Both the position numbers and the translations under genes were made by a program. A stretch of 64,000 nt of DNA from Nymphaea colorata (taxonomy: Eukaryota; Streptophyta; Magnoliopsida; Nymphaeales; Nymphaeaceae): the NCBI RefSeq assembly GCF_008831285.2, contig NC_045141.1, positions 5,597,224 to 5,661,223 on the forward strand, given 5' to 3'. The stretch's first letter is position 1. The number at the start of each line of letters is the position of its first letter. Shown here in pieces: positions 1 to 11,881 of the stretch. The notes beneath the pieces were generated by a model. The model was not told the DNA's origin. It did no database searches and was given only the letters and a program-made list of their open reading frames with translations.

Positions 1-10
1 CAATTTACGG

Positions 11-445
11 ATGACAAAGGGGACACAAGGGTTGGAGGGGACAAGAAAAGCAATTGATTGTGCAAGAAATGCACAATTGCTTAAAGAGAAGCATGGCATA
101 ATTAGTTTGGAATTCTACTTTGGAATTACTGGAGGTGTTTCTAAACAGAGTGGTACTTCTGAACAGAGTAATGAGAAACAGGGTGGGGCTTCTGAACAGA
201 GTGGTGCACTGGAGGCATTGGAACCCCCACGTGGGCTGCAGATAAATAGTCCGACATCAAGGAAGAAAAGCAGTTGTGGGGGTCTTGTAAGAGGAGCTCC
301 AATCTGCCCAGTAGTCGAGGACACGGCACTTGAGGCAAAAATTCCACCCAAGTATTTCTTGCATCTTCTTCTTGCTTCTTTAGCTAGTTTTATTCAGTCA
401 GTGGCCTCTTTGTTAGTATCAGTTGTTCCACGTCAAAATTAAAAC
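11..445 (+). pseudogene. NLR resistance gene, LRR-region relic
   Basis: An open frame of 143 codons. Its first half resembles the LRR linker of the NLR pseudogene at 60.8-62.3 kb: both carry a QLLKEK..G.ISLE segment followed by an SEQSG..EAL segment. In plant NLRs this region joins the LRR repeats of an intracellular immune receptor. The fragment has no NB-ARC domain and starts at the window edge, so more may lie to the left. After about residue 80 the similarity is lost and the sequence turns hydrophobic and unrecognised. It contains a short internal repeat (SEQS). It is most likely a decayed 3' fragment rather than a working gene. The resemblance is read by eye from the two translations. 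Confidence 0.6.
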
Positions 446-2200
446 TTAAATTTGTGTGAAACCAGCAAGAAATCCGAGCATGCATGTCTACCTTCTCTAG
501 AGTCCCTCACCATCATGGCGTAAGGCAGCTCACTCATTCTGCTATGGAGACAGATCATATCTGCCAACGTTATTTTTGCATGTCACGGGGTTTCACATCC
601 ATTGGAATCTGGTATCCATCGGACCCAGTTACAAAACTGTACCAAATCCGAATTCAATTAAGAATCAGAATTGTTTGACTTCTTCACCTTTTGGAGTTTT
701 CTTTTAAGAACTCTCTTCTGTTTTTGACATCTCATTCTAACAGGAATGTTTGGGTTCCAAAGAACACAATGTTCATATATGAAACACCCTTTAAAGTGTG
801 CGTAAATTTTTGTTGCTATTCTTCTTGTACACTTTGAGGCCTCCTCCCTGGCACGATTCTATTGGAAGTTCATAACTTTTTTCATGTATATCTTTGGATC
901 AATGCCTTTAAAGCACACTTATTGGAATCAAATGGAAGTTAACCTATCCAACCCAAATCGCTGTTAAGCCAAATTTTTGGCTGAGCTGGAGGTTAATAAC
1001 CACACTACCTAGAAAAGACCCAAGGGCCCCTCATATCTTTCAGCTTAAGTATCACGAACTCACATTTAATTGTTAATATATGTTTTTGGTATTATCATTT
1101 CAAAAAAGGTAACTTTTATATAGTGTTTTGCCGATTCACAGTTGAATCAATTGAATTGTTAAAATAGCCAATTTTACTGAATTGACCAGCTTGATTGATT
1201 TGATTCCATGTAAGTATGTTTTTTGCATTAGCAGTATTTAAAAAAATATAAACTAAACCCTCACAAGATGGTTTCCACAACCATAAATGTTTACTACCCA
1301 TGAATGTTTTTTTAGAAAATCATCAGACAACGTAAAGATACAAGCCTAACCGACATTTCATCCAATTATATTAAACAAGAGCTAATAAAATCCAATTTCC
1401 AAAAAAGTTAATTTTCCTTAATATTTCTGGAACTTACAATAATTTAGTTAACATCTGTTTAAAAAATTGGTTGTATTTGGTTTTATAAAATGTCGCTCTC
1501 GCAATTCTGGATTTGACTTCAATTTAATAAATGTTCAATCAATTTGGATAAGGGTTTAGGTTCAATTTCAGACAAATATCCTTGTATATTTAATATACAA
1601 ACAATTTGAAAGATGGCAGTCCTTCACATGTCAAAATATGGTCAGAATTTGATTGAATAATTAAAGGATGGATTCAGACTTGGGTCATGTCAAAATGAAA
1701 ATTAGATATCGGATCAGATCTGGACTATAAATTCAAAAATTTGATTCACGCAAACTTTTCTTTCATTAACATTCAAATCTTAAATCAAATCTAAATATGT
1801 GAACTTCTGATATATAGAATAGGGTAATGCCATACATTCAGTTTGAATCTGATCCGATGGGGTATCATTCTTTCGCCGGCCATACGCCACGCAAGGTTGG
1901 GGAGAGAATGGAACTGCTTTTAGAAAGATACAAATGGCACCACATGTTCTCTTCAATTTGTCGCATTGACAATTTATCCTTGTGAAGAGAGAGAGGGAGA
2001 AAAGGTGGGGGAGAAACCCCTTGTTTTCATGGTTTTACCATAGAATTTGTTCTCATTGCTGTGCAACTCTGTGATTAAGTGGAAATTTTTAAGTTGTTTG
2101 CTCATTTTACAGCACTAAAAAGAATATCTTGGTACTACAGGACAATCATACCCCAGTTTCTATCACAAGTAAACCAATTTTCCTTTCAACTCGAGGTAAC
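446..2200. other. AT-rich intergenic DNA, nothing recognised
   Basis: I see no supported gene. The stretch is AT-rich. Around 1540-1860 it contains degenerate runs of GATT/GGAT/AAATC words like those scattered elsewhere in the window. A short GA-rich patch lies near 1985-2005. Confidence 0.5.
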
Positions 2201-2384
2201 AAGTTTTTCTTTGGTGTCCTACACGAATTAAACGAGTTGATGTGAACAAGTTTTAGAAAACAAGTTACGCCATAAACGATTTAAGCAAGTTAAGGGGGTC
2301 GAGCTCGAGCTTGATGTTGTATAATCAAGTCGAGCTCAAGAGGGACAAGCTTGGGCTCGACGCATGTGCAGCCCTACTTGGTGA
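2200..2384. repeat. GAGCTCGAGCTT-rich dispersed repeat ending GCAGCCCTA
   Basis: One of five scattered copies of a family rich in CGAGCTCGAGCTTG words whose edge reads GTGCAGCCCTA (reverse complement TAGGGCTGCAC). Other copies are near 29001-29393, 35086-35140, 39955-40310 and 54815-54970. The recurring edge suggests a transposon terminus. I see no coding capacity or target duplication here. Confidence 0.55.
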
Positions 2385-2639
2385 TGCAACGTCGTTGCTA
2401 CAAGTTTAGGTATCCCAAACATTTTTATTAACAATATAACAGATAACAAAATACAAGATACCTGAGCTAGAACAAACCAGAAAAGAAGAGAGACATAAAC
2501 CTCAAATGCAAAGATAGAAACTACAACTAACGAATAAGAAGATAGGCATAAAACCAACCTCACTGTACAAAAGGATTACAGCCTCGTTGCAATTGATTGT
2601 TGACATCACATACATCATTTACAAAAAGCCATTTTCTGC

Positions 2640-4570
2640 AAACCATTTCACCACATACAGATCAACCGCAAAACCATGTAGTAAGGAGGAAAGGTCACCT
2701 GTTGATGTTCCCACTTTAAATCGGCAATCATATCCTTTAAATCATTGCAGACTCTCCATTCGAGACCACTCATAATCAAATTGGCATGATGCATAATAGA
2801 ATTTCTTTGTTTCCTTATGTTCCAAAAGAGTACATGTAAGGATAAACATAGTGTATTGTAACCCATTTATTTGAAAGACCATTTGAACCACCATGAGAGA
2901 ACTTCTTGAATAGAGTTATGCACTTCTAAACATGACCCCTCCCCCCTCATATTTTGGGAAAAATATGATACTTATATTTTTAAATTTTTTTAATTTGGGC
3001 TATGTAAAAATTTTGAAAAATATTGTTCAGTACTTGTATATTTTTTGCAAATACTATTCTACCCTTCCCAAAAAAATTGCTGGCTTCACCCTTGTATCTA
3101 GTGTCTTCTGTTTTTTATTTCAAGTCCATTTCATCTCAAGTTAATGAAATTATGAGTACCCCATTCCTCACACGAAATTTTCACCCTTTCTGTAACCCAA
3201 ACACCGCTAAATTAAGTAACAAACCTCTTGTCATCCCCAAAAGGCAGCTTTTCCATATCCAAGAACAATAGGCATTACTTTACAATTTTCACAAGCTCCC
3301 ATTCAAGTATTGGTGTGACCAAAAGAGCACATAAGGAGTTGGTGACGTCAAGAAGGCCAAGACCACCTTCTTGTATCGGAGCAAGCAGACTTCCAACTAA
3401 TTAAGTGACGTTTCCTAATATGATGAGAATCCCCCCAATAAAATGACAATTTCTTCTCTACAAAGTTCAGTACAAGAAGTGGAAGTCTAAATGCTCTCAC
3501 CCAATAACCGACCACTTGCTGCAGAACATGCTTCTCATATAAGTAAGTGGATGGTCCACCCTTCACAAAGCTTCTCACATAAGTCAGGGGTGAGAGTACA
3601 AACAAATAATGGAACCCAAATAAGTAAGGGGAAGTTTAGACAACTGTCAATGAAATCAGTTTGCAATCACCATTGTGTTGTCAAAAACATTAAAATGAAT
3701 ACAAAAATGAAATGAATTTTAGTCAAACCTGGTTTGGAAGTAAAATCAGGTAAAGCTGTGTTTAAACAAGAAGTGGATTTTCACAACAGCCCAAAAAAAT
3801 AAAAGGATGTCATTTGTAGAGAAGAAGCGCCCCAGGTAAGAAGGAAATTGAGAAAGTCATTTTAGGGTCTTGCTGCCCTGTAAAACTCACCATTGGAGGT
3901 TTTCAGATAAAACTTCCACAACACAACAATAGTAAACAAAAGTGGAGAGAGAGGGTGCATTTGTCATCGGCCTCCATAGCAACAAAAAGTGGTTCCCTCC
4001 CTTTTTAAAGGTGACAACTAAGGAAGCAGTAGAAACATAAGTCATAATTTTCCTCATCCTATCTTCATAGGATCCCAAAAAAAAAAAGACCAAAGTGCCG
4101 GAAAGACCATCTCACTTTGCCATAAACTTTTGGAATATTTAATTTGAGGAGAAAAAATCATTCTATATGCCCTTATCCAAGTTGTTGACTGCTTCAAGTG
4201 CAAGGTGCATGGTTGGTGAATAAATCTACTGGAGAGATCAGATGCCCTTGTTCTGAGCCAATAATTGTGCTAAGACAATCTTCATTCTCTCAGCCGTCAA
4301 CTTAGCAACTAGTTTATAGATCAATTTGCATAATGATGTAGGTCAAGACTTTTATATCCTTAATGACAGGAAATTAAAAATCAATATCATATGTGTTGCA
4401 TTTACCCACCTTACAAGCTTGTTTGTGATGAAGAAATTTCTCACCCCTAGTGCTGCATATTTTGCATCCCAAAATTTCTTTTGGTTCACCAATGGGAATT
4501 TGTTCTGCAAAGTGGAAAAGGGTCCACCGGTCATCAGTATGAGGCTTAGTTTTTTCTGGCCCGTTGTTCA
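2640..4570 (-). pseudogene. LINE (L1-type) retrotransposon relic, reverse transcriptase
   Basis: Read on the minus strand from high to low coordinates, short frames match successive parts of a plant LINE polyprotein. Near 4230-4330 is LCKLIYKLVAK..AERMK. Near 3890-4090 is an RT palm-like stretch with RMRKIMTYVSTAS and SLSTFV. Near 3320-3460 is the block (F)YWGDSHHIRKRHLISWKS followed in another frame by EGGLGLLDV. Near 2650-2870 is a zf-RVT-like tail (LFWNIRKQRN). Plant L1 elements copy their RNA into DNA at the insertion site. Here the frames are broken by many stops and shifts, no endonuclease domain is seen, and an unrelated repeat interrupts the element at 2930-3168. It is inactive. The class is fairly sure; exact ends are not. 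Confidence 0.7.
2930..3168. repeat. ~235-bp interspersed repeat, copy 1
   Basis: This segment begins ATGACCCCTCCCCCCTCAT and ends near AATTATGAGTACC. A second copy with the same two edges lies at 18424-18658. It sits inside the LINE relic, so it is a later insertion. No terminal inverted repeats or target duplications were found. A short non-autonomous DNA element or a piece of one is possible. Confidence 0.6.
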
Positions 4571-4599
4571 TTCTTGGTGCATTTCCACATTCATTTAAG

Positions 4600-5260
4600 C
4601 ATTATGCTCCACTTAAATGCAGTGTGGGGCATGGTAAATATTTTATATTGTTTTAGAAATTTTAAATTTTATAAAGCAAAAAATGATGTAAGAGCCAATC
4701 CTTAAAATAAGAAAACTGTTTGTGGGCATTGCAAAAGAGAGTTCTATAATTTTTTTTATAAAATGGTAGGAGATATGTTTTAGAAGAAATAATCTTCACT
4801 AATGAATCGTTTGATTTGGAAAAATCATTTGAATAAAAAATCAAGTCAGTTTTTGAAAAAAGTGATTTAATAAAATTTTATAAATTTTTTTTAATGAATG
4901 ATCATTTGTAACATAAAGAAAGTTAGTAGCAATCTTCCAGAACACATTAATCTCAAGGTTTTAGCCTAACTCAGTTACCACATTATTAGGGCTCGATCTT
5001 ATTTTGCTTAGGTTTTTTAAAGTTGTGGCTGTAGGTATCCGTGAATCCTGTAAATGCATAGTGAATATGCATGTTAAATGAAAAAAAAAAGATTTCTCTA
5101 TGCTTGAAAAGAAAATTAGATAAGTCATTCATACCACAACATACATATAAAATCAAAAATGGGTATGCTATCAAGTCAAGTGTAGTATGATAACCATCAT
5201 GGGTACTGCACCTTAATATTGGCCTTGGTGAAGTTGACAGATTTTGGGCGATGCAAGATG
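4600..5260. repeat. Degenerate scrap related to the long LTR family
   Basis: From about 4965 to 5150 the order of words (CAGTTACCACATTATTAGG, TTTTGCTTAGG, CATTCATACCACAACAT) parallels the LTR inner-edge sequence at 35750-35910 (GGTTACCACCTAGTTAGAG, ATTGCTTAAG, CATTCCTACCATAACAT). The match is patchy and old. The rest of the interval is AT-rich with nothing recognised. Confidence 0.35.
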
Positions 5261-5261
5261 A

Positions 5262-5520
5262 GACTATATATATATATAAAGAGAGAGAGAGAGAAATCAA
5301 AGAGAGAAAGATAAAAGAAAAAAAAAGAAAAAGAGTGATAAAAAGAGAAGTAATAAAAGAAAGAAAAAGAGAGAAAGAGATTTTAAAAAAGGGAGAGAGA
5401 GAACTGAAGAGAGAGAAAAAGTGAAAAAGAAAATTTTTAGAAAGAGATAGAGAAAGAGAGTGCTAAAACGAGAGAGAGAAATAGAAGAGAGAGAAATAGA
5501 GAAATTGAAAGAGAGATTTT
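5262..5520. repeat. GA-rich imperfect microsatellite
   Basis: About 260 bases of purine-only AGAGAG/AAAGAGA sequence on the + strand, starting with a short (AT)n tract. Confidence 0.85.
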
Positions 5521-7024
5521 AAGTTCAAAATTCTCTTTCATGGATGGAAACTAGGATTAACAAGTTAGGCCTCCTAGTGCTCTTCTGTGCTGAGCATGGT
5601 AGCGGCCTCTTGGCGAGAGCACTCTGCTAAACACCGAATGCTCTCTCCCAGTAGCATGCTGGTTACTTTCGAATCTGGCCCGGGGGAGTTAAATGCCTCC
5701 TCATTGGCTTGAATTTGATTGAGTCAATGAGGTGGGTATTTGGTCCTGCCACCCTAGGTAGGGCCCACACGAGTCCCAGCCGCATGGTTAAAATTAAAAA
5801 GAAAAGAGAAAAAGTGAAAATTTCATATTTTTCGAAGGGCAAAATGACCTTTTTGTAAAATGAATTTGGATCCGGTTTTGACAATTTTGGGTCCGCTTGA
5901 ATCTGAATCAATTTTTCCCGAACCTGGAAGGGTCCAGGTTGATGTCAAATGCCCGAATTATGGATTGAATTTGTGTCTTCAGTCCAGTTTTAGATTTTAT
6001 AAAGCGAAATTGAGACAGAAGGTGAGGGGTGTTTGTGTGCATGCTCGGGGATCCAACTTGATATATGATGCTGGAGGTTGGTTCTCGGGCTTGATTTTTT
6101 ATATTTGGATAAAAAAATTGGGTTGGATCTAGGTTATGCTTTGTGCATTGAATTTGGAATATATATATATATATATATATATTTGTTCTGGATTGTGAAC
6201 TGGATTTTTACTCTATTTTTGGATCTTGGATTGGGTTTTTGGATGTAATGCTTAGTTTTCGATCTGAATTTGGCACAATTTTCGATCTAAAGCTGAGATT
6301 TGGATTCATATCTATGACTCAATTTTGTATCTGGATCTTAATTTGGGTCTAGATATGGATCTATGGATCCATTTTCTCTTTAGATCTTGGATTGGATCAA
6401 ATATGAATCCAAGGCTCTTCAATCTAGACTAGGTGGATCTAGATATGGATGGAGGGCTCTTTTGCAATCTAGAGGTGGCATTTGGATCCAAAGATGGGTC
6501 TAGGGATCTGATTTTGATTTACAGCTAGGATTTGGATCCAGATATGGGTCTAGGGTCTTGTTTTCAGTCTCTGTATGATTTTTTGGACTGAATCCCTGTC
6601 TGAATGTGGATTTGAATTACAAAATATGTCTAGATTTGGGCTGTGCTGGAGTCTAAACTTCTGAAATTAGATCTAAATGGATCCTAAATCGAGTTGACAA
6701 TATAATCAGATAAGAAATTGATCAAAATTAAGGAAAATCAAGGTGTTTGCAGCTAGCAATCTTTGCTATTTTGTTGTAAACTGACCATAAAATGTTCAAA
6801 AAATGCTGATTACCCCAAACAACGGTTGGATCTATCATCCACCATTGGCAAGACATTGATGTGGTGGTGGAGCTTATTAAACGGACCCACTCACTCAACT
6901 TAATTTTTATGAGGGGAGTGCCTAAGTCTACAAGTCAACTATAACTTTCGGCAGCAGCGTCATCTTTATCGTCAGTTCTTGCTTTGCCTTTCTTCCCCTC
7001 CATATTCTACAATCCCCTATCCCC
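5521..7024. other. Low-complexity DNA with GGATCT/TTGGAT words
   Basis: I see no gene. An (AT)12 microsatellite lies at about 6159-6182. From about 6190 to 6690 the sequence is a degenerate series of GGATCT, TTGGATC and GATCTAGAT words, like the LTR interior at 57000-57260. This may be decayed LTR DNA. Confidence 0.5.
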
Positions 7025-7205
7025 AATACTCATACCAAATTTTCACCATCTTACCATTACCCAAACACCGCTAGATTAAGTAACAAGCCTCTTCTCGTCC
7101 CCAAAAGGCTGCTTTCCATATCCATGAGAAATGAGCTTTAGTTTATAGGGTTCACAAGCTCCAATTCAAGTATTGGTGTCTGACCAAAAGAGCCCGCAAG
7201 GAGTT
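7025..7205 (-). repeat. Second copy of the LINE segment
   Basis: The sequence parallels 3165-3340 of the LINE relic: the shared order is ATTTTCACC, CCAAACACCGCTA, ATTAAGTAACAA, CCCCAAAAGGC, then CAAGCTCC and CAAGTATTGGTGT. It is in the same orientation and too short and decayed to code. Confidence 0.65.
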
Positions 7206-7454
7206 GGACATTCTAGCATGAAAAGTTATAGTAAAGAAAACACTTGAAATATCACCAGAAAATATCGATGGAAAGCCCTGTTGAATAGGTAGAGTTAAAC
7301 CGGGGATAACATGAACAAGAATTTGAGCTTCTGTCAAGAGTCTTTTTGTGTCCATTGTATATGCAAAACAATAAAAAGGTATTACATGTGTAACTCTTAG
7401 TATCACAGTGCAAGACATTTATCCTAGCTTCCGCAAGAGTACATAGGCTCAGCA

Positions 7455-7560
7455 AAGGGGAACTGCACCCCCAAGGGGGTTGGTGCCTTGGCCAGGTGGG
7501 GATGGGTAGACTGCTAGTTTCCGTTTTGAATCCCCATTGTATCAACTCCCTGTGCTGCAA
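7455..7560 (+). repeat. Possible tRNA-derived SINE head
   Basis: The segment GGTTGGTGCCTTGGCCAGG followed about 33 bases later by GTTTTGAATCCCC resembles an A box and a B box of an internal RNA polymerase III promoter (known plant SINE/tRNA forms end GGTTCGAATCC). No 3' tail or target duplication was identified. It is not a tRNA gene: I see no complete cloverleaf. Confidence 0.3.
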
Positions 7561-7840
7561 AAGAATGCATCTAATTGAAAATTGATCCATAATGTGGGCA
7601 CCTTTCCCAAGGCACCAAAAGCAGACTTGGACTTTATGGGGACTTTATTGTAAAAATTGACTTCTAATACTCATTCTGCTCTCTCAAACAAGGGAAACGT
7701 GAAACTTTTTGACCATTTTTCTGATTTTCTTTTATGAATTTAACAAGTTAAAACTATGGGAACCCCCATATGAGCCAAGTGGTACATGTCCACTCTTCAT
7801 TGCCGAAAATTTCATTACATGTCTTTATGGTTGCGGCCAG

Positions 7841-8018
7841 TGGTAGAGCCAAAAATTTCTGGTTGAGGGGCACTTGAAGTGTAAGATTCAAATTTCAAGG
7901 GACACTGATGTGTGAAAAAACTGAAAATTAATGGAGTTTTTGTATGTAAATAGTTTAATTTTTTTGGGTTGGTGTGGGCAACTGCCCACACTAGCAATAA
8001 TGTAGCTCTGCCACTAGG
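7841..8018. mobile_element. MITE-like element with GTGGYAGAGCY ends
   Basis: The left edge AGTGGTAGAGCC and the right edge AGCTCTGCCACT are imperfect inverted repeats enclosing about 155 AT-rich bases without coding capacity. A related element with the same ends lies at 39273-39428. I could not find a matching target duplication, so the superfamily is open (hAT-like is one possibility). Confidence 0.5.
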
Positions 8019-8099
8019 ACACAGTAGCTAAGTTTTCACTATGGTCTACATGCTATGCATCCCCATTTTTGGCTGCTGTAAATACAGTTTTTTGTTAAT

Positions 8100-8575
8100 A
8101 CAAGTCCAGAGCCTAACTCCCACCATCTTCCATAGGAAACCTGAGCTGCTAATTACCCTATATCTGGAGATGTCAGCATATCCGACTTGGATAAGATATC
8201 TGACCAAACTCTATCGAAAAAAATCAGATATGAAAAAAGAAAATATCTGGTTAATAAGGCAGATCATATTTGCATTTAAGAAATGACATATGATGGGATT
8301 CAGATATACATAATATCCTATCATATTCGGATTCATCGGATTTATTTTTAAAGAAATATCCTATATCTAATGCTCTTAAATTCTAAAAAAATGGCTAAAT
8401 TTGGTTCAAAATTCGGATTCAGGTTCAGATACGAATGTAAAAGTCAATTGTGAAATCAGATTTTGAATTTGGATTCAGATATAAATTTCTTCGTGTTTCA
8501 AATATGAATATCCAAAAAAGTGGACACAGTTAAAAGTATATCTGATTTGAATGTGATCTGCTGATATCCCAACTA
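8100..8575. repeat. Degenerate GATTCAGAT/ATATCC-rich repeat
   Basis: Low-complexity sequence of GGATTCAGAT, GATATCC and AAATTCGG words. Similar stretches lie at about 15010-15660, 40385-40975 and 42300-42440. Two of them open with a GATGTCAAT word, which suggests one dispersed element family rather than chance. No coding capacity seen. Confidence 0.45.
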
Positions 8576-8599
8576 TATCCACATAAATTGTCCAACTCA

Positions 8600-9465
8600 A
8601 CTCAAAGATCAGAAGACAAACATGCAGCCCCTGCGAAATGAATTAGCATAAGATTTGCAATTGGAAGGAATGCAACAGGCAAGCTTAGCATCACAAAAAG
8701 ATTCTGATACACTTTTGTTACACATATCAATGGACAAAAAGAGCTGCAAATAAGCCAGATGTGGGGTGGTATGAGCAGTTGCCGGCTTTGTCTGGGATTG
8801 AAGAAGATCCCTTTTCCTTCCCTGGTCGCCCCACAAGTTCCCAGCAGTGATCGCGTGTGTGACCCAATTTCCTGCAGTGAGTACACTTAAGTTTGCTGTG
8901 ATTTTTCTGTGTGTTTGAGTGGTACCTTTGTATGCCTTGATTAGTGCCCGATTGTGAAAGGCACGCCATTCTTTCTTGGCTGTCTTCTATGCAGTCCATT
9001 TTAGGAGGGACGCTCATGACTCTTTGCCTTGACACCTCTCTCTGAAACATTTGACAAACCGCATTGAATTTTGGCTGCGGCATAGTATTCAGGATTTGAG
9101 TCCTTGTGGCTTCATAGTCCTCACTCAATCCAACGAGGACCTTGAAGATTTGATCTTCTTCAAAATGCTGTTTGTAAATGACTGGATCAGAGGTCGCTGG
9201 TCGATATTGGAAGAACTCATCATATAGACTCCCGAGTCTCCCAGTGCGCGGTATCTTGATATGTAAACAGATTTACTATGGATGGTTCTGTGGAGTTGAG
9301 CAGTCATGCCATAACCATGTCATTCTGTGATTCCCATTCATCATAGTTGGGGTCAGTAGTGGCTGGAGCTTTGATTTTCCCATTAATATATCGTGCCTTT
9401 AGAAACCTGTGGCACTTGTAAATTCCGTATCTCTTCACAGGATTGTCCAAAAAATCTGAAAATTG
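8600..9465 (-). pseudogene. Ty1/copia-type gag relic
   Basis: Minus-strand frames carry a copia gag pattern. Near 9320-9400 is GKIKAPATTDPNYDEWE..NDMVMA, typical of the plant copia gag N-terminal domain. Next comes LSEDYEATRTQIL near 9110. Near 8780-8860 is a zinc knuckle, CTHCRKLGHTRDHC (CX2CX4HX4C), where Gag binds RNA in virus-like particles. The three parts lie in different frames (breaks near 9300 and 9125), and no protease, integrase or RT follows. It is a dead fragment. The zinc knuckle makes the identification fairly firm. Confidence 0.75.
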
Positions 9466-9889
9466 GACAAAAAATACTAGACACGTCCTCAAATCCAACA
9501 CCACCTTACTCGACCTCTGAATCGCCTCCACTCAAAAACGCGCTCCAGAGAAAGTCACGCCCGGAATGGGCAGCAGCTGCGGCACTTCTGAAATGCCGTC
9601 TCCTCCTTCACCCCCTTATCTTCTTCTCCCGGGATCTTCAGATAACCTTGCAGGACATGGTGAAGAGAAAGAACTGGGCAGTGTGAGTGGTAAAGAAATG
9701 CAGGATTTCTCCACTCCTTGTGGAGACGGTGGCGATGGGGAGTGTATTTTTGCAAGCGACACCCATTTGGTGGGTGTGTGGCCAAGTTTGCTATACAGTT
9801 GGAAGTGGGGAAGGGGCTGAGGCAATTGATAACATGAAATGTTTGAAAAATGATAAATATTGAATTTTAGAAAATTTGGGGTGATTGCA
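9466..9889. repeat. Retroelement-flank sequence ending in an LTR terminus
   Basis: GC-richer DNA with overlapping frames on both strands, none recognised. It ends with AAAATTTGGGGTGATTGCA at 9871-9889, the reverse complement of the LTR-start signature TG..ATCACCCCAAATTTT seen at 38905, 47161 and 63971. A reverse-oriented LTR edge probably lies at 9889; its other end was not found. Confidence 0.4.
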
Positions 9890-11226
9890 CCTTCTAAGAA
9901 TTTTCAAACTATTAGAACATTGATTAGGAAATACTTGTTGCTCTTAAATTGTTGTGTAAACAAATTTATTAATTGAAAAATGTTGTTCTCATGTTTTAAT
10001 AAATAATGAATAAGTGCACATGAGCAATATGTTCCTTTAAGGGGTAGCATTGATTGTGAAGGTTCCACGAATCTGCCCAGAAAATTCATAAAGGTTTATG
10101 AAACAATAGCTCTAGTGTCAAATGAACCTTCTATAATTTTGCTGTAGATTTATGGGACACTCACAAAGTGTCTCTATTGCCAAACGCCCTCTTAGCTCCT
10201 TTATAAACTAAAGGGCAACACAAGGCACTGAGAGAGTTTGTAAACTTCGCCTTACGCAAAACGGTGGGTGAGAAGATTACATCATAAAAACATGAAAGAT
10301 GGTTGTTGTATATGAAAACACCCTTACTTTGAACCGGGTCCAGATCTAGAACTTTGAGAACATTTTTAGTTGTAATAACTTTGGATGTGATGTATATTCA
10401 AACTCTGATTTTAACTATGCATTGGACTCAGATATTTAAATTTGGATTTGGATATATAAATTCAGCTTTGTTTTATTTTGAATTTACTATCCAATTGGAT
10501 ATATACCGAATTACTTAATTTTAAGACGATCTGTTATAAGTTAGGTTGTATGGGAAGAAAATATTTTTAACATCCAGTAATTTACATATCCATTCCTCTC
10601 TCCCGTTCTCGTCTTGGGTCATCAATTTTGGGCAGGAGGTTAGAGTTGTATCTTATTATCCAGTCATTGGTGTAAAACCCATAAATTGCCCAAGCCACAT
10701 ATCTAAATAAGCTTTGTGATTCTGGGAAAAGAAAAAAAAAAACAAGATCACATATCCAATTTTTTTACATAATAAAATAGGATAGATGAAAACCATAGAA
10801 AAAGAAATCTGCAAACGTGAGAAAAGGGAAGCGTAGAAGATTGGGATTGATAAATTTTTCCCAAATTTGTTTAGCAGAAAAAATATATGGGACTTTGCCA
10901 GTGTGCATAGAAGCCTATAGGCTCACCATAGTCGAAAATCGGTAGAGCTTCTGATTGGAGGCAAACAAATGGACCCTTAAAGATTAATTCTCTCATAAAC
11001 TCAGCAACTTGAGAAATTTAATTTTCTGAGTTAAAAGAAAGCGTGAGTCTTGTTGTATTTTTGTACCCTCCACCACGGCAGCGTTGGACCTAATTAGAGG
11101 GGTGCATGCGCACTTGCTCACCTTTGTAAGTTTGATCTCTTCCTTAATTTGCCTAATTTCTTCACTTCTGATTCTTTTCCTCTACTCTTCCCGTCTACCC
11201 AGAAACAGGGGAGGTTGGCGTTGGTA
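9890..11226. other. AT-rich intergenic DNA, nothing recognised
   Basis: No supported gene, repeat array or RNA gene was seen. The sequence just before 11227 may be the 5' flank of the NLR relic. Confidence 0.5.
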
Positions 11227-11432
11227 ATGGCCATACTTGTAGAAGCACTCTTTCTGTTATTTTGGAAGCCATCACCAGTTTATTGAAAGAAAAGGTCGGC
11301 CTCATCTTGAATGCCAAAGGCGATATCGTCAACCTTCAGAGGAAGCTGGAACTATTACCGGCAGCCCTCAAGGTTGCAGGTCGCAAGCCCTTTTCCAGCA
11401 ACAAGGGTGACAAAGGTCTGGACGACAGCTGA
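11227..11432 (+). pseudogene. NLR coiled-coil (Rx-type) N-terminal relic
   Basis: The ATG at 11227 opens a short frame (MAILVEALF) that stops at 11284. A second frame overlapping it encodes ILEAITSLLKEKVGLIL followed by GDIVNLQRKLELLPAALK, ending at the TGA at 11430. This is the pattern of the Rx N-terminal coiled coil of CC-NBS-LRR immune receptors, which act inside the cell to start defence signalling. A frameshift within the first ~15 codons separates the start from the domain. NB-ARC and LRR do not follow, so it is an isolated, broken 5' fragment. It could once have belonged with one of the other NLR relics; that is inference. Confidence 0.65.
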
Positions 11433-11881
11433 AGGCTTGAGCTCGGCAAAAGGGAGAAGGATCCTTTAACTTCATGGAACAAGGTAAGAAAGCCTTGGAC
11501 CATTCTGCATGGGTTTTACATTTTTTAGAGTATGCACCAAATCTCATGTTTCATTCTCTTCTTGTGCTTTAAATTAAGCAGCCATGGCGTCACACCAACA
11601 TTGATGCTTAATGGCTTGACTAAAGGAGGATGGTTCCAAATCTTTAGAGGTGACCACAAGAAGTGATTTATGAGCTGTAGGGATATAAAGGAAATTATGA
11701 CTGTGTGCATACATGTGACACAGAGAGAGAGAGAGAGAGAGATAAAGAGAGAGAGTACTGAATTTAATTTATTAATGTACCCATTTTATTACATAATGAT
11801 ACATAGCATGATAAGTAGGATTCGGGTAATGGGCACCAACATGGTTGATAGATTGGGAAAACATCGACACTGGTGAGTTGC
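11433..11881. other. Intergenic, with a GA microsatellite
   Basis: Contains (GA)n at about 11720-11755. It is otherwise unremarkable and lies just 3' of the terpene synthase pseudogene (minus strand). Confidence 0.5.

Noticed and set aside
7455-7560. True tRNA gene
   Set aside because: Only box-like words are present; I could not fold an acceptor stem or anticodon arm.
9566-9820. 84-codon plus frame as a gene
   Set aside because: Overlapping frames of similar size occur on the minus strand and the context is a retroelement flank.
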